Positions 1-8,950 are shown, numbered from the stretch's first letter. The stretch is DNA of 64,000 bases from Burkholderia lata (GCF_902499335.1 NZ_CABVQK010000005.1:186001-250000); one strand, 5' to 3'. The notes: a model not told the origin generated them from the letters alone. Translations and numbers: made by a program.

Positions 1-832
1 CGCCCGCGGCGTACACTTTCTCGTTGAAAGAGCCGGCGATCTTGTAGCTTGTGTACGATCCCTTGAGTGTCGCGCCTCCCCACCTGTAGCTCGCGCCGAC
101 CGTTCGACCGCTGAATTCGATCGTCGACGGGAATGGCGTGGAAACGCTGGCTGACCCGCCGGGATTTCCACTGAAGAGCGCAGCGTTCACGACCAGGTCT
201 TTCCATTCGTATCTCACGCGAGCCGCGTACTGGCGCCCCGCCTGAAATCCCTTTGGATCGCCGCCCAGCGCAAGCAATGCACTCGCCTGCAAGCCTGCGA
301 TCGTCGGGCTCGTATAGGACACCGCATTGGCGACGAAAATGCCGGTCGCAAAAAAATTGCCCATGTAGATTCCGGCCTGACTCCCGAAGAACGACGCATG
401 CCGCGCGTCCATGTCGACGATCGCAAGTCCGAACGGCGAGTACTGCAGGCCGGCCTTGACGGTACCGAAGTGTCCGGAGAGCCCGATGAAGGCTTGCCGC
501 CCGAAGAGATTCCCGTTCGAGTTGCCCAACGCCCCGTTGTTCGTCGTAAAGCCGCTTTCGAGCGTAAAGATCGCCTTCGTCCCTGCGCCCAAATCCTCGG
601 CACCGGTGATACCGAAGTGAGAACCCGAGATCCCGCCATCCGTTGCCGATACCTGATGCGGGCCGCTCGCACCCGTTCCGGCGTCGAAGGTACGGCTCGT
701 GTACATCACGCCGGCGTCCACGACACCATACAGCGTGACGTTACTTTGCGCATGCGCGTTCGACGGTAAGCCCGATACCGCGATCGAAACAGGGATCAGC
801 AGCATCGGACGGATTTTCTGCATCTTGCTCAC
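1..832 (-). CDS. Gram-negative general porin (3' end beyond window)
   Basis: Outer-membrane trimeric beta-barrel porin for diffusion of small solutes. The translation begins with a signal peptide ending SNAHA, then QSNVTLYGVVDAGV, the hallmark start of Burkholderia/Neisseria-type porins (Porin_4/OmpC-like). Later come LFGRQAFIGLSG and the aromatic/glycine-rich alternating strands expected of the family. The frame stays open to base 1, so about 277 residues are present of a usual 350-390 and the C-terminal strands are missing. I chose the GTG at 832 because GGGGGAG lies about 10 bases upstream; an in-frame ATG at 823 is the alternative. Substrate specificity cannot be read from sequence. Confidence 0.9.
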   Translation of the reverse strand, partial: MSKMQKIRPMLLIPVSIAVSGLPSNAHAQSNVTLYGVVDAGVMYTSRTFDAGTGASGPHQVSATDGGISGSHFGITGAEDLGAGTKAIFTLESGFTTNNGALGNSNGNLFGRQAFIGLSGHFGTVKAGLQYSPFGLAIVDMDARHASFFGSQAGIYMGNFFATGIFVANAVSYTSPTIAGLQASALLALGGDPKGFQAGRQYAARVRYEWKDLVVNAALFSGNPGGSASVSTPFPSTIEFSGRTVGASYRWGGATLKGSYTSYKIAGSFNEKVYAAG

Positions 833-1202
833 GTTTTAATGTCTCCCCCAGTCATGCAGGACTGCAAAATAATTGAATAAGAATCCGCCTCCGTGCGGCG
901 CCCGACGTATGGCGATCAAATGAAGCCGGACAGAGGGTCGCTTCGGCTTAGGTCCTCGGTGTGCTGCCGGGCACGCACGCCGGAGCGTTGGTTCTTCTTG
1001 AACCGTCGCCGGTCGGTGATTGATGTCCCTCGCGACGTTGCCGAGGGATCGGATCGAAAATTTGATCGCACATCGGCCGCAATCGGCTCACGGTATCGAT
1101 GACGCGGCAAAGCGGTTGCATGTTTCCGCTGCTGCCTTGCCGCTCCACCCAAGCGGCCCGCGCCGCACTGGCCCGCTCGAAGTACGCGAACCGATCGCGC
1201 GG
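833..1202. other. Intergenic, porin upstream region
   Basis: No gene is supported here. The first 60 bases next to the porin start are AT-rich and hold its ribosome-binding site (GGGGGAG on the minus strand near 842-849). The rest holds only short frames without family features, and no convincing terminator was seen for the neighbouring gene. Confidence 0.4.
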
Positions 1203-1916
1203 TCACGTATTCACGGAGAGCGCCAACGGCATCAAGTCACTTGCTTGCGTCCGCGAGAGGACGTACAGCTCGAACCAGTTGTACCACTCGACCATCAGGT
1301 GGTCCGAGTGGCCGTGAATGAGTGCTTCCGGTGCAGTCGATGGCCAGAAGATCTCCAGCCGCGCATCGAACCCCGGAAGCGTGTCCCGGAACTGGTGCAG
1401 CAAGTAACCGACGGTCACACCATCGGGCGTCTCGACGCGCCCCATCATCCGATGCGGCATATCGGGAGCCAGTTCGATCGGGATACCGCTCCAGTCATCC
1501 AGATGGCGGAGCTTCAGGAGGGCCGGCGACTTCGTATGGCCGGGTACTTCGAGAATGCCGACACGCCCGTCCGGGAGCGGTAGCGCACCGAGATGCTCAG
1601 GGTGAGCACGAAGCATTGCCGGGCTGTTCGGCCCGCCATATCCCTCCCAGAACCAGGCCACGAACTCCGCGCTGGTGCCCACCGCCACGTGCGCTTCGGC
1701 AACTGACGAACTGAAGCGGCCATTCGCACGCAGCGACCAATCCTTCTCGTTCGATTCGTGCTCCGCGATCTCCTGCGCGAACAGGCTGACCATGCCGTCT
1801 GCCCCCAGTTTCTCCATGAGCAAGGCCATCATGTAGCGCGCCCTTTTGACCTCCATTCTGAGGATGTCCTCGCCGGCCACCTCCGTACCTGACTTGAAAA
1901 ACGTCACTGCTTTCAC
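1203..1916 (-). CDS. Uncharacterised protein, putative TetR target
   Basis: I do not recognise this 237-residue protein. It looks soluble: no signal peptide and no long hydrophobic stretch. It has an N-terminal helix-rich part (RARYMMALLMEKLGADGM), a Trp/Gly-rich centre (FVAWFWEGYGG), and a C-terminal half with several His/Trp residues (HGHSDHLMVEWYNWFE) that could form a ligand or metal site; that last point is a guess. The frame could extend to a GTG at 1970, but a GGAGG five bases before the GTG at 1916 decides the start. A perfect 30-bp palindrome lies 51 bases upstream, between this gene and a divergent TetR gene, so it is probably repressed by that TetR. Confidence 0.7.
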   Translation of the reverse strand: MKAVTFFKSGTEVAGEDILRMEVKRARYMMALLMEKLGADGMVSLFAQEIAEHESNEKDWSLRANGRFSSSVAEAHVAVGTSAEFVAWFWEGYGGPNSPAMLRAHPEHLGALPLPDGRVGILEVPGHTKSPALLKLRHLDDWSGIPIELAPDMPHRMMGRVETPDGVTVGYLLHQFRDTLPGFDARLEIFWPSTAPEALIHGHSDHLMVEWYNWFELYVLSRTQASDLMPLALSVNT

Positions 1917-1966
1917 TTGAACCTCCGTAGCACTGTTGAACGAGTTGCCATGTTTCCCGACTCGCG

Positions 1967-1996
1967 ACACTAACGCAAGTTAACTTGCGTTAGTGT
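1967..1996. promoter_or_regulatory. Perfect 30-bp palindromic operator
   Basis: The arms are ACACTAACGCAAGTT and AACTTGCGTTAGTGT, exact reverse complements with no spacer. It lies in the divergent region between the uncharacterised minus-strand gene (start 1916) and the TetR gene (start 2118). TetR dimers bind such symmetric sites, so this is the likely operator for both. Confidence 0.75.
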
Positions 1997-2024
1997 TTAC
2001 CGCATGCCTGTCGGCCGTCGCGCA

Positions 2025-2060
2025 TGGTCGTGGTCGTGGTCGTGGTCGTGCTCGTGCTCG
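2025..2060. repeat. Hexanucleotide tandem repeat
   Basis: Four copies of TGGTCG followed by two of TGCTCG, six units in a row, in the leader between the palindromic operator and the TetR start. A short repeat of this kind can change copy number by slippage and so alter leader length. Confidence 0.8.
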
Positions 2061-2117
2061 TGGCCGGACCGCCGTGACGACGCGGGCAGCCGATGAAACG
2101 ATGTGTAAAATCCGCTC

Positions 2118-2720
2118 ATGCCAAAGTCAGCCGAACAAGAATCGCCGTCGCCACGTCGCCGCCTTGGCGGCCGCAGCGCACGCGTCCGTGAAGCCGTGAT
2201 CTCCGCAACGATTGCGCAATTGCAGGCAGCGGGTTTCGAGGGGCTCAACATCGGCGCCATCGCCGCGCTTGCGGGCGTGCATGAGAGTTCGATCTATCGC
2301 CGCTGGAAGAGCAAGGAAGGGCTGATGATGGAGGCCGTCTTCGAGCTTTTTGCCGAGCACATCGAGATACCGGATCGGGGCTCGCTTCACGCGGATCTCG
2401 TCGCGCTGCTGTCGGCAACCGCGCGCTACTTGCGAACGGGCGTGGGCAGGTCTGCCATTCAGTTCGTGCTGGCCACGTACAACGATGCGGCCGTGGCGGG
2501 CGAACTGCGCAGGTTGTGGACGAACCGCTTTTCGGCGGTTCAGCAGGTTTTCGACCGCGCCGCAAAAATGGGCGAGTGGCCGCAGGGAGCGGACCCGATG
2601 CCCCTGCTTCATTGCCTGCTCGGCGCCGTTTATCTACGCACGCTGATCCTGCACGAGCGCGTCACGACCGAACAGATTCGAGAACTGACGCGCTGGATGC
2701 TCCGCGAGCGCGACGCCTGA
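2118..2720 (+). CDS. TetR/AcrR family transcriptional regulator
   Basis: A 200-residue DNA-binding repressor. The N-terminal TetR helix-turn-helix is clear (about residues 20-65: VREAVISATIAQLQAAGFEG, then IAALAGVHESSIYRRWKSKE), followed by an all-helical ligand-binding half. The ligand is unknown. It is divergent from the uncharacterised gene at 1203-1916, with a perfect palindrome between them, a layout typical of a local autoregulated repressor. No good Shine-Dalgarno precedes the ATG. The upstream leader contains a hexamer repeat. Nothing in the following 420 bases looks like a gene. Confidence 0.9.
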   Translation: MPKSAEQESPSPRRRLGGRSARVREAVISATIAQLQAAGFEGLNIGAIAALAGVHESSIYRRWKSKEGLMMEAVFELFAEHIEIPDRGSLHADLVALLSATARYLRTGVGRSAIQFVLATYNDAAVAGELRRLWTNRFSAVQQVFDRAAKMGEWPQGADPMPLLHCLLGAVYLRTLILHERVTTEQIRELTRWMLRERDA

Positions 2721-3143
2721 GCATCGGGCAATCTCAACGATCAGACCATCCAGGCCGGGCGAGCGCTTTACGACGTTCCATGCGGCTCGAGCGAACGGGA
2801 ATCGACGGCAGAAGGTTCACCAACGCCCCCATCGCGCCGAAGCCAGCCGCAGCGGTCACTGAGCATTGAATGACCGAATCGTATCGTCTGTCGTCCTCGC
2901 GCTAAACGCAGGGCGGTCGGTCAACGCCACGGCAGGCCCGACGACTTTCGCGCGGCAATCGACTTTAACGCCGACGTGGCGTGCGGGACCTTCGCACCGG
3001 ATTCGACGCAGTAGCAACGGCCATCACGGCGGCCTGCAATACCGGGCGCAGGGGCCGATTGCGATGCCCGCGCCGATCTTCTCCACGCCTCTTCGATGGG
3101 GACGCGCGACGTCTCCCACCCATCTGCGCACACCCGCGAACCA
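2721..3143. other. Intergenic region without recognised features
   Basis: Separates the convergent TetR and LysR genes. Only short frames are present. I see no stem-loop with a T tract and no repeat. Confidence 0.4.
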
Positions 3144-4067
3144 TCAAACCGCCGCCCTCAACCACCCCAGCAAATCCGCCGGCGCACTCCCGGCCACCAC
3201 CGGCCCCGGCGTCAGCAGGCAATAGTGCGAGCCATCCTCGACGAACCCCATCGGCGCAACCAGCACACCGCTTTCGATGTCGTCTCGAACGAGGTGCCAT
3301 GGGCCGATGGCAACTCCAAGCCCCGCAACCGCCGCCTGCAGACTGAAGTAGAAATGGTCGAATATCTGCCCGCGTCCACTCACGGCCGGCTGATTCGCCG
3401 CCACTGCCCATTCCTTCCACGCGTCCGCCCGTGTCCGCGTATGCAATTGCGGCACGTCCGCCTTCAACGAGCGATCCCCTCGACGCGCGGAAAACCACGC
3501 GTCGACCTTATCCGGCCGGCAAACCGGCCCCACCTTCTCCGCGAACAAACGCTCCGCGTGATAACCCGCCGGCCACGCAAAGTCATCGCGTCGAATCGCC
3601 ATGTCGATGCCGCTGTCGAATGAAAACGGGCCGCCCGCCGCAGCCAGGTGAATATCGACGCCCGCATATCGCGCCTGGAAATCCGGCCAGCGCGGAATCA
3701 GCCAGCGCATCAGCAGCGTCGGCTCGCACGACAGGACCCAGCGCCGTGCCCGGGCGGCCTCGGTGCGCAACTCCTGCGCGGCGTGACGCATCAGCCCCAG
3801 CCCGTCATGCACCGCCTGCGCGAGCTTGCGGCCCGCCTCGGTCAGGAACACGCGACGGCTGCGCCGCTCGAACAGCGCCACGCCCAGATCATCCTCGAGC
3901 AGTCGCACCGCGCGGCTGACCGCGCCATGGGTCAGGCACAGCTCGTCGGCGGCACGGCTGAAATTCTCGTGACGCGCCGCCGCCTCGAAGCAACGCAACG
4001 CCATCAGCGACGGCAGGTTCGTGCGAACGGATTGTGAGTCAATCTCACCATTCTGGTCAGAAATCAT
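3144..4067 (-). CDS. LysR family regulator, GcvA-like
   Basis: A 307-residue LysR regulator. The winged helix-turn-helix occupies roughly residues 12-70 (LMALRCFEAAARHENFSRAA, then LTHGAVSRAVRLLEDDLG) and a GcvA-type effector domain follows (WVLSCEPTLLMRWLIPRWPDF). The ATG at 4067 is chosen over 4094 because GGGAAA precedes it at a suitable distance. It is divergent from a LysE-family exporter that starts 67 bases away, the classic LysG/LysE layout, so it probably activates that exporter in response to an amino acid. The effector is unknown. Confidence 0.88.
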   Translation of the reverse strand: MISDQNGEIDSQSVRTNLPSLMALRCFEAAARHENFSRAADELCLTHGAVSRAVRLLEDDLGVALFERRSRRVFLTEAGRKLAQAVHDGLGLMRHAAQELRTEAARARRWVLSCEPTLLMRWLIPRWPDFQARYAGVDIHLAAAGGPFSFDSGIDMAIRRDDFAWPAGYHAERLFAEKVGPVCRPDKVDAWFSARRGDRSLKADVPQLHTRTRADAWKEWAVAANQPAVSGRGQIFDHFYFSLQAAVAGLGVAIGPWHLVRDDIESGVLVAPMGFVEDGSHYCLLTPGPVVAGSAPADLLGWLRAAV

Positions 4068-4134
4068 CGCTTTTCCCGATGAAACATGACCCATAAGATT
4101 GCGCCATCAAGCCACCAATCGCAAGGACTAGACG

Positions 4135-4752
4135 ATGACCGAACTGATAGTTGTAGTCACCATCACGCTGCTGGCCGTGATCAGCCCGGGCCCGGACTTC
4201 GCGATGGTCACGCGCAACAGCCTGATGCTGTCGCGCCGCTCGGGCGTGCTCACCGCGCTGGGTATCGGGCTCGGCGTGACGGTTCACGTGAGCTACACGC
4301 TGCTGGGCGTCGGCCTGCTGATCCGCCAGTCCCTGTGGCTCTTCAATGCCGTCAAGCTGGTCGGCGCGATCTACCTGGTCTACCTGGGCGTGAAGATGCT
4401 CATGACGAAGGCCGGCAACGGGCAGCCGGACGCACAGGCCGCCCCGCTGTCCGACCTGGCCGCGCTGCGCACCGGCTTCCTGACCAATGTGCTGAACCCC
4501 AAGACCACGGTGTTCATCGTCAGCCTGTTCATGCAGGCCGTGCGGCCCGACACGCCGTTGATCGTGCAGATCGGCTACGGCGCGTTCATCGCCGTCGCGC
4601 ATGCCGGCTGGTTCAGCCTGGTGGCCCTCTGCTTCTCCGCCACGGCAGTCCGTGATCGCCTGCTGGCGCTGCGCCACTGGATCGACCGCACCTTCGGCTG
4701 CCTGCTCGTCGGCTTCGGCGTCGCACTCGCCATCGCGCGCGGCGGGCGCTGA
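4135..4752 (+). CDS. LysE/RhtB family amino-acid exporter
   Basis: A 205-residue inner-membrane exporter. It has the family's N-terminal signature (LLAVISPGPDFAMVTRNSLM), in which the SPGPD motif lies in the first membrane helix, and five to six hydrophobic segments in all. LysE/RhtB proteins export amino acids or their analogues using the proton gradient; the substrate here is not predictable. Divergent transcription from the LysR gene at 3144-4067 suggests substrate-induced expression. Confidence 0.9.
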   Translation: MTELIVVVTITLLAVISPGPDFAMVTRNSLMLSRRSGVLTALGIGLGVTVHVSYTLLGVGLLIRQSLWLFNAVKLVGAIYLVYLGVKMLMTKAGNGQPDAQAAPLSDLAALRTGFLTNVLNPKTTVFIVSLFMQAVRPDTPLIVQIGYGAFIAVAHAGWFSLVALCFSATAVRDRLLALRHWIDRTFGCLLVGFGVALAIARGGR

Positions 4753-4829
4753 TCCGGGCCTCCGCGCCGCGTGCCGATGCAACCGTCGGGCGCGCTCCGC
4801 TGGCCCACCGGATGCCCCGTTCGGCAGCG

Positions 4830-5462
4830 TCAGAACGTGCGCGCGATCGTGCGGGCCTCGTCGATCGCGCGACTACGATCGACCTTTCCGTCGGGACCGA
4901 ACAAGGTGCGCTCGACGACGATGCCGGTGACGTCCTTCACGCCCACGAACCTGAGCCAGGTCTCCATGTACGGGCGCTGAAGGTCGAACTCGGCGGCCGG
5001 CGTAAATGAGCCCGGCGACTGATAGCCGAGCCCGCGCGCGTAGACCACCGCTGCCTTTTTCCCGGCCAGCTTGCCGGCGAAACCGGTGCCGTCGAACGTG
5101 AACAGAACGTCCTTCTGCGAGATCGCATCGATCAGGTGCTTGAGTTTGTACGGAATGCTGAAATTCCACAGCGGCACGCCGAACAGGAACTTGTCCGCTT
5201 CGTGGAACGGTGCCGCGAGCTGCTCGATCCGCTGCCATGCCGCCGCCTGCGACGGCGTCAATGCCGTGCCGCTCAGCCCCGCATATTTCGCGGCCAGCGC
5301 GGCTTCGTCGAATTCGGGCATCGCCAGATTCCAGATGTCGAGCTTCTGTATCTCGTGATCCGGATGGGCGAGCCGGTACGCATCGAGAAAGGCATTGCAC
5401 ACCTCGATGGATGCCGAATAGTCCTTGTTGGGTGAGCCTTCGATATAGAGCACGCGTGTCAT
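4830..5462 (-). CDS. FMN-dependent NADH-azoreductase (AzoR-like)
   Basis: A 210-residue flavodoxin-fold quinone/azo reductase that passes two electrons from NAD(P)H to quinones or azo compounds. The N-terminus has the family phosphate-binding loop (VLYIEGSPNKDYSAS). The motifs PLWNFSIPYKLKHLIDAISQ and FDGTGFAGKLAGKKAAVVYA match the FMN and dimer regions of AzoR proteins. The ATG at 5462 matches the family start; an upstream ATG at 5516 would add 18 residues unlike the family. It is divergent from a LysR gene at 5595, its likely regulator. Confidence 0.88.
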   Translation of the reverse strand: MTRVLYIEGSPNKDYSASIEVCNAFLDAYRLAHPDHEIQKLDIWNLAMPEFDEAALAAKYAGLSGTALTPSQAAAWQRIEQLAAPFHEADKFLFGVPLWNFSIPYKLKHLIDAISQKDVLFTFDGTGFAGKLAGKKAAVVYARGLGYQSPGSFTPAAEFDLQRPYMETWLRFVGVKDVTGIVVERTLFGPDGKVDRSRAIDEARTIARTF

Positions 5463-5594
5463 GAAGCCGGTCCTTGCCGAAAGTGACTGCGACGCGCGGG
5501 ATGCGCGGCCGCCCACTGCACTTCGCAGCCTATCGGATCGACCTATAATCCGGAAACGATATGAATTGATCGAATTAACCCGAATTGGTGATCA

Positions 5595-6473
5595 ATGAAC
5601 CCTCCCCTCGACACGTCACTGCTTCACACGTTTGTCGCCATCGCCGACGTCCGGAGCTTTACCGGCGCAGGCCGCAGGCTGAATCTCTCCCAATCCGCGG
5701 TCAGCGCCCAGATCGCTCGTCTCGAGGAGCAGGTCGGCCGGGCGCTGCTCGCGCGCAATACGCGTAGCGTCACGCTCACCGAGCATGGCCAGATGCTGCT
5801 CGGCTACGCACGCGCGATGCTCAATCTGAGCGAGGAAGCGAAGACAAGGCTGGGTACCGGCCAGGCAGTCGACGTCACGTTGCGTATCGGCGCATCGGAG
5901 GACTTTGCAGGAGGCTGGCTTCCCGACGTGATGCGTCGCTACGGCGTCGCGCGGCGCGGCTTGCGGCTGAACCTGACGGTGGACATCGGCGACAGCCTGT
6001 TTCGCCGGCACGCCAGCGGCGAATTCGATCTCGTGATCGGCAGCCGGTGCGCGCATACGGGCCAGGGCGCGACGTTGTGGCGAGAGCCGCTCGCCTGGGC
6101 GTTTGCGCGCCACGAGCCGCTGCCGGAAGGCGATGTGCCGCTCGCGTGCTTCCCCGATCCGTGCCCGTACCGGGGCGCTGCCATCAAGGCGCTCGCACTC
6201 GCCGGCATGCCCTATCGCATTGCCTGCGAAAGCCCGAGCGTCACGGGCATCCGGACGTTCGCGCGCGCCGGCATCGCGATCGCGCCGGTGCCGCGCAGCG
6301 CGATCGACGACACGCTCCGTGAGCTGGGCGCGTCCGAAGGCTTGCCGGCGCTGCCGGAAATGGAATTCGTGATGATGCATGACGCGGAAATGCCGGCCGC
6401 CGTCGAATTCGCCGCGACGATTTTCGACGAAACCGCCATTCGCAACGGGGCAGGCACGCGCAACAGGCCGTAG
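5595..6473 (+). CDS. LysR family transcriptional regulator
   Basis: A 292-residue LysR protein. The helix-turn-helix is in residues 5-65 (LLHTFVAIADVRSFTGAGRR, LNLSQSAVSAQIARLEEQVG), followed by a periplasmic-binding-protein-like effector domain. Its start lies 133 bases from the divergent azoreductase gene, so it probably controls quinone/azo reduction. The AT-rich stretch around 5540-5590 between them would hold both promoters. Confidence 0.88.
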   Translation: MNPPLDTSLLHTFVAIADVRSFTGAGRRLNLSQSAVSAQIARLEEQVGRALLARNTRSVTLTEHGQMLLGYARAMLNLSEEAKTRLGTGQAVDVTLRIGASEDFAGGWLPDVMRRYGVARRGLRLNLTVDIGDSLFRRHASGEFDLVIGSRCAHTGQGATLWREPLAWAFARHEPLPEGDVPLACFPDPCPYRGAAIKALALAGMPYRIACESPSVTGIRTFARAGIAIAPVPRSAIDDTLRELGASEGLPALPEMEFVMMHDAEMPAAVEFAATIFDETAIRNGAGTRNRP

Positions 6474-6589
6474 CGGGCACCCTCCGCACTTGAGGCTCGA
6501 TCCAGGCACTCACCGACGCATTCGCGTTCGACCACAACGGCGCGCTGCTGGCGAAACAGCCGCGCGCCGGTCGCGATGCGTCTCCGGTT

Positions 6590-8065
6590 TCAGCGCTTCG
6601 CGCTCAATCCCGCCCGCACGCCCTCCGGTTCCCGGCTGCGCCCGAGCAGCGCCGCCAACGACAGATCCGCGAGCTTGCCGAACGGCGCGCGCAGCAGGCT
6701 CGGCAGGTTCCAGCGCCCCAGCACGAACACGCCCTTGGCATGGCTCATCGCGCGGAATCCCTCGATGCCGTGATACGCGCCCATCCCGCTCGGGCCGACG
6801 CCGCCGAACGGCAAGTCTTCCTGCGCGACATGCAGGAGCGTGTTGTTGATGCCGACATTGCCCGACGTGGTGCGCTTCAGCAACGACTCGCAGTCGCTGT
6901 CATGCGCACCGAAGTAATACAGCGCAAGCGGCCGCGGACGCGCATTCACGTAGTCGACGACTTCGTCGATCGTGCGATACGTGCGCACCGGCAGGATCGG
7001 CCCGAAGATCTCTTCCTGCATGACGGTCGTATCGTCGCCGGCCCCGACGATCAGCGTGGGCGCGAGCGTCCGCTTGCGGGTGGCCGCCTGCTGCGGGTTC
7101 ACGCCCGCCTCGATCACGCGCGCGCCCTTGCTGCGCGCTTCGTCGACGAGGCTTTTCAGGCGATCGAAATGCCGGTCGCTGACGATCGACGTGTAGTCCG
7201 GGCTGGTTGGCCCGTCCGGGTAGAAGCGCGCGACGGCCGCATCGTATTGCGCGACGAACGCGTCGAGATCGTCTTCATGCACCAGCGCGTAGTCGGGCGC
7301 CACGCAGGTCTGCCCGCAGTTCGACAGCTTGCCGAACACGATGCTGGACATCGTCCGGCCGTCGACGTGCCCTCTCGCGACGATCGCCGGGCTCTTGCCG
7401 CCGAGTTCGAGCGTCACCGGCACCAGATTGTCGCTGGCCGCCTTCATGACCTTGCGGCCCACCTGCGTGCTGCCGGTAAACAGCAGATGGTCGAACGGCA
7501 AGCCGCTGAAGGCGGCGCCGACTTCCGGCCCGCCGAGCACGACCGCGACTTCCTCGCTCGGGAAGGTTTCCGCGAGCATCCGGCGCATCACCTCGCTGGT
7601 GCGCGGCGTCAGCTCGGACGGCTTGAGCATCGCGCGGTTGCCTGCGGCCAGCGCGGTGGCCAGCGGAATGAACGTGAGCGCGAACGGATAGTTCCACGGC
7701 GCCATCACGCCGATGACGCCCAACGGCTGGAATTCCACGTGAGCCTGCCCGGCCCGATAAAGAATACCGACGTGCCGGCGCTGCGGCTTCATGAAGCGGC
7801 GCAGGTTGCGGGTCAGGTAGTCGATCGCCTGGATCACGCCGACCAGTTCCATGATCGCGGTTTCGTGTCGCGAGCGATGCCCGAAATCGGCGCTGATCGC
7901 CTCCTCCACTTCACCGCGATATGCCAGCACCACGGCGCGCAGCCGCGCGAGACGGGCCTTGCGCTGCTGCATGCTCGGCGGCCCCTCGCTGACGAACGCG
8001 TTGCGCTGGCGGGCCAGCAACGCCGCCGGGTCGATGCTCGAACTGGATTCTGCGGAAACGGCCAT
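6590..8065 (-). CDS. Aldehyde dehydrogenase, coniferyl-aldehyde-dehydrogenase-like
   Basis: A 491-residue NAD(P)-dependent aldehyde dehydrogenase. The cofactor-side motifs are VMAPWNYPFALTFIPLATAL and LLFTGSTQVGRKV, the general-base Glu is in VTLELGGKSPAIV, and the nucleophilic Cys is in SNCGQTCVAPDYALV. The length and the N-terminal block (QRNAFVSEGPPSMQQRKARL) fit the coniferyl aldehyde dehydrogenase subgroup, which oxidises hydrophobic or aromatic aldehydes; the natural substrate is inferred only. The ATG at 8065 has GAGG upstream and is preferred to 8077. It is divergent from a TetR gene, with a promoter and an inverted repeat between them. Confidence 0.88.
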   Translation of the reverse strand: MAVSAESSSSIDPAALLARQRNAFVSEGPPSMQQRKARLARLRAVVLAYRGEVEEAISADFGHRSRHETAIMELVGVIQAIDYLTRNLRRFMKPQRRHVGILYRAGQAHVEFQPLGVIGVMAPWNYPFALTFIPLATALAAGNRAMLKPSELTPRTSEVMRRMLAETFPSEEVAVVLGGPEVGAAFSGLPFDHLLFTGSTQVGRKVMKAASDNLVPVTLELGGKSPAIVARGHVDGRTMSSIVFGKLSNCGQTCVAPDYALVHEDDLDAFVAQYDAAVARFYPDGPTSPDYTSIVSDRHFDRLKSLVDEARSKGARVIEAGVNPQQAATRKRTLAPTLIVGAGDDTTVMQEEIFGPILPVRTYRTIDEVVDYVNARPRPLALYYFGAHDSDCESLLKRTTSGNVGINNTLLHVAQEDLPFGGVGPSGMGAYHGIEGFRAMSHAKGVFVLGRWNLPSLLRAPFGKLADLSLAALLGRSREPEGVRAGLSAKR

Positions 8066-8091
8066 GGTGCACCTCACGAGTTTGCGTCGAT

Positions 8092-8106
8092 GTAGACACT
8101 GTCAAC
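8092..8106. promoter_or_regulatory. Candidate TetR operator
   Basis: GTAGACACTGTCAAC is an imperfect 15-bp inverted repeat (one mismatched pair plus the central base) in the divergent aldehyde dehydrogenase/TetR region. The half site CTGTCAAC recurs at 8143-8150. Confidence 0.5.
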
Positions 8107-8119
8107 TTGCATGCGGCGG

Positions 8120-8149
8120 ATCATAGGACCACAATGTGTTCCCTGTCAA
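8120..8149 (-). promoter_or_regulatory. Sigma-70-type promoter for the aldehyde dehydrogenase gene
   Basis: On the minus strand a consensus TTGACA (8149-8144) is followed after 18 bases by TATGAT (8125-8120). It points toward the dehydrogenase start at 8065. The candidate TetR operator lies just downstream, where a repressor could block initiation or elongation. Confidence 0.6.
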
Positions 8150-8164
8150 CATAGGAGCAACACG

Positions 8165-8818
8165 ATGTCGTCGGATGTGGATGCGGACGCCGGGCAAAAG
8201 GCTTATCACCACGGGGATCTGCGTCGCGCGATCATTGAAACGGCGCTCGACACGCTGCAGGAGCAACAGGGCTGGCAGTTCACGCTGCGCGAAATCGCGC
8301 GGCGCGCGAACGTCAGCCACTCGGCGCCGTACCGGCATTTCCCGGACAAGGCCGCGTTGCTGCACGAACTCGCGCTGATCGGCTTCGATCGGCTGCACGA
8401 CGACCTCGCCGCGTCCGTCGATCAGGCCGCGGATGCACCGGACGTGCTGCTCGCGCTGGCCTACGCTCATCTCGCGTTCGGGCAGCGCAACCCGGATCTC
8501 TATCGACTGATGTTTGCCGCGGATGCCGGGGAGCCCACGGACATCCATCTCGATCCGCGCGTGCAGGCGCCGTTCCTTCTGGTCGTCGACATCTTGGAAC
8601 ACGGCCAGCGCGCCGGCACGATCCGCCCGCGCCCGGCGCTCGGCCAGGCGACCGCCTGCTGGGCGCATCTGCATGGCCTGACGATGCTGGCGATCGACGG
8701 CCGGCTGGTGCGCGAGAAGGTCGGCGATCACGCGATCGAGGATGCGCTGACCACCTTGCTGGACGGCCTCGTGCTGCCCGCCGGCCCCGCACCGGCAGCG
8801 AAGACGAAAAGGCCTTGA
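8165..8818 (+). CDS. TetR/AcrR family regulator
   Basis: A 217-residue repressor with the short HxGDLRRAIIETAL N-terminal pattern and helix-turn-helix (FTLREIARRANVSHSAPYRH), the form seen in TetR proteins with a TetR_C_13/WHG-type C-terminal domain. The ATG at 8165 is preceded by AGGAG and chosen over 8111. It is divergent from the aldehyde dehydrogenase and likely represses it. Its stop codon overlaps the -35 box of a MerR-type promoter that serves the next gene. Confidence 0.9.
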   Translation: MSSDVDADAGQKAYHHGDLRRAIIETALDTLQEQQGWQFTLREIARRANVSHSAPYRHFPDKAALLHELALIGFDRLHDDLAASVDQAADAPDVLLALAYAHLAFGQRNPDLYRLMFAADAGEPTDIHLDPRVQAPFLLVVDILEHGQRAGTIRPRPALGQATACWAHLHGLTMLAIDGRLVREKVGDHAIEDALTTLLDGLVLPAGPAPAAKTKRP

Positions 8819-8845
8819 CCTTCAACTTCGCTTAAAGGTTATGGT
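8815..8845 (+). promoter_or_regulatory. MerR-type promoter (19-bp spacer) before DJ-1/PfpI gene
   Basis: TTGACC (8815-8820) and TATGGT (8840-8845) are separated by 19 bases, the over-long spacing that MerR activators correct by DNA distortion. The spacer is a dyad: ACCTTCAAC against CTTAAAGGT, seven of nine positions pairing. The adjacent MerR gene at 9655-10137 is the obvious candidate regulator. Confidence 0.65.
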
Positions 8846-8950
8846 TTGCCTCGGCAGTGTATCGAGGCCAGGGGTATGGGGACTGCCATCCGACAATCCG
8901 GCGGTGCGTCGACGACGCCCGCCCGTGGCCGATGAAAGGGAAACCGCATC

